From NCBI GenBank assembly GCA_902462495.1, contig CABQCC010000070.1, forward strand, positions 1 through 7,597: DNA of 7,597 bases, in the 5' to 3' direction. Within the stretch, counting starts at the first letter, position 1; each line of letters opens with the position of its first letter. Positions 5,452-7,597 of the stretch are shown piece by piece. The translations under genes were made by a program, and so were the position numbers. This DNA comes from an uncultured Eubacterium sp. GTDB taxonomy: Bacteria; Bacillota; Clostridia; Oscillospirales; Acutalibacteraceae. The notes below the pieces were generated by a model. That model saw only the letters and a program-made list of their open reading frames with translations, did not search any database and was not told the DNA's origin.

Positions 5452-7503
5452 TTATCTCTTTGATTTTTTACTGTTTGGTTTGGAAGCTTTTGCAGGTGTC
5501 TGCTTTGACTTTTCCTGCACAGGTTTCTCCTCTTTTACTTCGGTTTTGACTGCCTGCTGTTTTACAGGCTTTGCAACTTCCTTTTCAGCCTTTGACGGCT
5601 TATCCTTTTTTACAGGCTGTTTGTCAGCGGTTTTTTTAAGAAACATTGCCGACAAGCCGTGAAGTTTCAAATCAACATGCTGCTCGTAGCCGTGGATGTT
5701 GCCTTTTTTAGACTTATATGAGCCAGACATTCTGTGCTTGTCACCGCCGAATTTTTCAAGCGAAGTGTCAAACACAACCTTATATGTTCCGTTCTTCGGA
5801 ACTCCGATACGGTACGAATCAAAACTGTTTGGCGTCCAATTGAACACGGCGATAAGTTCCTCGCCTTTTTTGTTCATTCTTCTAAAGGCAATTACGCTGT
5901 TGCAATTATCCTCGGAAGAAATCCATTGAAATCCGTCCCAGCTGTAATCAATTTCCCAAAGTTCGCTGTGTTCCTTATAGAACTTATTAAGTTCTCTTGA
6001 AAATTCCAAAGTTTGTCTGTGCTTGTCATAATCAAGAAGAAGCCAATCAAGTCCCTGCTTGTAGTTCCATTCGATGAACTGACCGAACTCACCGCCCATA
6101 AACAAGAGCTTTTTGCCCGGATGAGCCATCATATATGCAAGGAACAGCCTCAAACCGTCAAACTTCATATCATAGTCGCCCGGCATTTTGTTCAAAAGAC
6201 TTGCCTTGCCGTGAACAACCTCATCGTGAGATACAGGCAAAACAAAGTTTTCGCTGAACGCATAGAAAAAGCTGAATGTAATGCAATTGTGATTGCCTTT
6301 TCTGAACAACGGGTCAAGCGATGTGTAGCGAAGCATATCGTTCATCCAACCCATATTCCACTTGAAATTGAAACCGAGTCCGCCCTCTGACGGAGGCATT
6401 GTAATCATCGGCCAAGCGGTGCTTTCCTCGGCAATCATCATCGAACCCGGATGATTCGAAAGAATGGTTGAATTGAGCTGACGGAAGAAATCGACAGCTT
6501 CAAGATTTTCTCTTCCGCCGTTCTTGTTCGGTGTCCACTCGCCGTCTTTTCTGCAATAATCAAGATAAAGCATAGAGGCAACGGCATCAACACGAATTCC
6601 GTCAAAATGGAATTCCTCAATCCAATAATTAGCAGATGAAATAAGGAAGGACTTAACCTCTTTCTTGGCATAGTCGAACACTCTTGTGCCCCATTCCTTA
6701 TGCTCACCTTTTTTCATATCGCTGTATTCATAACAGCAAGTGCCGTCGAATTCGTAAAGTCCAAAGGCATCCTTTGGGAAGTGAGCAGGCACCCAGTCGA
6801 GAATAACGCCTATTCCCTCCTTGTGGCAAGTGTCTACAAAATATTTCAAATCCTCAGGAAGTCCATAGCGTGAAGTTGCGGCAAAATAGCCTGTAACCTG
6901 ATAACCCCAAGAGCCGTCAAACGGATATTCCATAATCGGGAGCATCTCAATGTGAGTGTAGCCCATATCTTTTACATAAGGAACAAGCTGCTCGGCAAGT
7001 TCACGATAAGTCAGGAAGTTTCCGTCATCGTGCATTTTCCACGAGCCCATATGAACCTCGTAGATATTAACAGGCTTTTCCAAAATATTCTGTCGGCTTT
7101 TGTCAAGTTGCCATTTGGAATCTTTCCACTTGTAATTTGCAAGTTCATAAACCTTTGAGCCTGTGCCCGGACGGGTTTCCTGATGAACTGCATAAGGGTC
7201 AGCCTTGAGCAAGGTTGTGCCCGTGCAAGTTTTGATTGCATATTTATAGCAGTCATATACTTTTACATTATCTACAATCGCTTCCCAAATTCCAGGAGAA
7301 ATTTCAACGCATTTGTTTGCATTTTCATTCCAAGAATTAAAATCGCCCACAACGGACACACCCTGTGCATTAGGTGCCCAAACTCTAAAAGCCACCTTGC
7401 TTTCGTCAATTCTGTGATTGCCGAAAAATTCATAAGCTTTGTAGTTAGTTCCGTCATGAAAAAGATATACAGGAAGCTGATATTCTTCTTTCAATTTTTT
7501 CAT
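5452..7503 (-). CDS. glgB: 1,4-alpha-glucan branching enzyme with lysine-rich C-terminal tail
   Basis: GlgB cuts alpha-1,4 chains and re-attaches them through alpha-1,6 bonds, branching glycogen. From the ATG at 7503 it has 683 residues. A CBM48-type N-terminal domain (about 30-120, with VAFRVWAPNAQGVSVVGDFN) is followed by the GH13 barrel. The four GH13 regions are visible: DWVPAHFP (236-243), DGIRVDAVASM with nucleophile Asp306, IAEEST with acid/base Glu359, and LPVSHDEVVHG with Asp427. An all-beta C-terminal domain ends near AMFLKK (619-624). A further 59 residues (625-683) form a Lys/Pro/Glu/Ala-rich tail with no aromatic residues, probably disordered, which is not part of the usual enzyme. 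The start at 7503 has AAAGGA 6 bases upstream; a TTG at 7524 would add 7 residues but has no such site. First gene of the glg operon. Identity is secure; the tail's role is unknown. Confidence 0.97.
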   Translation of the reverse strand: MKKLKEEYQLPVYLFHDGTNYKAYEFFGNHRIDESKVAFRVWAPNAQGVSVVGDFNSWNENANKCVEISPGIWEAIVDNVKVYDCYKYAIKTCTGTTLLKADPYAVHQETRPGTGSKVYELANYKWKDSKWQLDKSRQNILEKPVNIYEVHMGSWKMHDDGNFLTYRELAEQLVPYVKDMGYTHIEMLPIMEYPFDGSWGYQVTGYFAATSRYGLPEDLKYFVDTCHKEGIGVILDWVPAHFPKDAFGLYEFDGTCCYEYSDMKKGEHKEWGTRVFDYAKKEVKSFLISSANYWIEEFHFDGIRVDAVASMLYLDYCRKDGEWTPNKNGGRENLEAVDFFRQLNSTILSNHPGSMMIAEESTAWPMITMPPSEGGLGFNFKWNMGWMNDMLRYTSLDPLFRKGNHNCITFSFFYAFSENFVLPVSHDEVVHGKASLLNKMPGDYDMKFDGLRLFLAYMMAHPGKKLLFMGGEFGQFIEWNYKQGLDWLLLDYDKHRQTLEFSRELNKFYKEHSELWEIDYSWDGFQWISSEDNCNSVIAFRRMNKKGEELIAVFNWTPNSFDSYRIGVPKNGTYKVVFDTSLEKFGGDKHRMSGSYKSKKGNIHGYEQHVDLKLHGLSAMFLKKTADKQPVKKDKPSKAEKEVAKPVKQQAVKTEVKEEKPVQEKSKQTPAKASKPNSKKSKR

Positions 7504-7509
7504 AGAAAT

Positions 7510-7515
7510 TCCTTT
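7510..7515 (-). promoter_or_regulatory. Ribosome binding site that sets the glgB start
   Basis: AAAGGA on the - strand lies 6 bases before the ATG at 7503. The in-frame TTG at 7524 lies upstream of this site and has no purine-rich sequence before it, so the shorter protein starting MKKLKEEYQLP is preferred. Confidence 0.65.
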
Positions 7516-7564
7516 CGTTAACAAATACTAAACAACAAAAAGGGTACACTTTCCCCACTTTGAA

Positions 7565-7578
7565 TATTCTACAGAATA
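7565..7578. repeat. Short palindrome over the presumed glgB -10 region
   Basis: TATTCTACAGAATA is a 6-bp inverted repeat (TATTCT and AGAATA) around a central AC. It covers the candidate -10 TAGAAT of the glg operon, so it is placed where a repressor would block transcription. The arms are AT-rich and short, so chance is possible, and I cannot match it to a known regulator. Confidence 0.4.
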
Positions 7579-7596
7579 ATAATAACACTATTACAA
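7566..7596 (-). promoter_or_regulatory. Candidate promoter of the glgBCDA operon
   Basis: On the - strand, TTGTAA (7596-7591, 4 of 6 matches to TTGACA) and TAGAAT (7571-7566, 5 of 6 to TATAAT) are separated by 19 bases, longer than the ideal 17. A transcript starting 6-8 bases after the -10 would have a leader of about 55 bases. The window ends just beyond, so a better promoter further upstream cannot be excluded. A palindrome overlaps the -10. Confidence 0.35.
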
Positions 7597-7597
7597 A

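Noticed and set aside
6013..6390. + strand open frame (125 aa) inside glgB
   Set aside because: It is antisense to conserved GH13 regions of GlgB and has no protein-like signatures.
7504..7524. TTG at 7524 as start of glgB
   Set aside because: No purine-rich site precedes it, while the ATG at 7503 has AAAGGA at good spacing.
7504..7597. Possible riboswitch or attenuator upstream of glgB
   Set aside because: The visible leader is under 100 bases, with no terminator stem or known aptamer pattern.
1..7597. tRNA, rRNA, CRISPR array, insertion sequence or phage genes
   Set aside because: None was found by eye: no repeat-spacer pattern, no transposase-like protein, and no cloverleaf-like sequence in the few gaps between genes.

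Overview
The window looks like chromosome from a low-to-moderate-GC Gram-positive clostridium, most likely a Ruminococcus-like member of the Oscillospiraceae or a relative. The reasons are strong AGGAGG-type ribosome binding sites, a GlgC plus GlgD pair (GlgD is a Firmicutes hallmark), and family resemblance of the glycogen enzymes. The genus is an inference; there is no rRNA or other marker here.

The left part (about 1-1603) is read on the + strand. It starts with the 3' portion of a cytidylate-kinase-like P-loop protein whose N-terminus lies beyond, or is disrupted at, the window edge. After a 194-base gap come two small genes of unknown function: a 203-aa protein with one N-terminal membrane anchor, then a 70-aa protein with two membrane helices. 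They are probably co-transcribed and are visibly more AT-rich than the rest.

A 17-bp stem-loop at 1614-1651 separates the left part from a convergent operon. It can act as terminator for both directions.

The right part (1664-7503, - strand) is a complete glycogen synthesis operon in the order glgB-glgC-glgD-glgA. GlgC, with its non-catalytic partner GlgD, makes ADP-glucose from glucose-1-phosphate and ATP. GlgA adds that glucose to alpha-1,4 chains, and GlgB introduces alpha-1,6 branches. The genes are 18, 2 and 12 bases apart, each with its own ribosome binding site, so they are almost certainly one transcript from a promoter in the last 100 bases of the window. No glycogen phosphorylase (glgP) follows glgA, which ends at the terminator.

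No wholly new system is visible. The points most worth a second look are a 59-residue lysine-rich tail on GlgB, replacement of the ADP-glucose-binding lysine in GlgA by alanine, an asparagine at the usual activator-site lysine of GlgC, a palindrome over the presumed glgB promoter, and the missing P-loop of the first gene.
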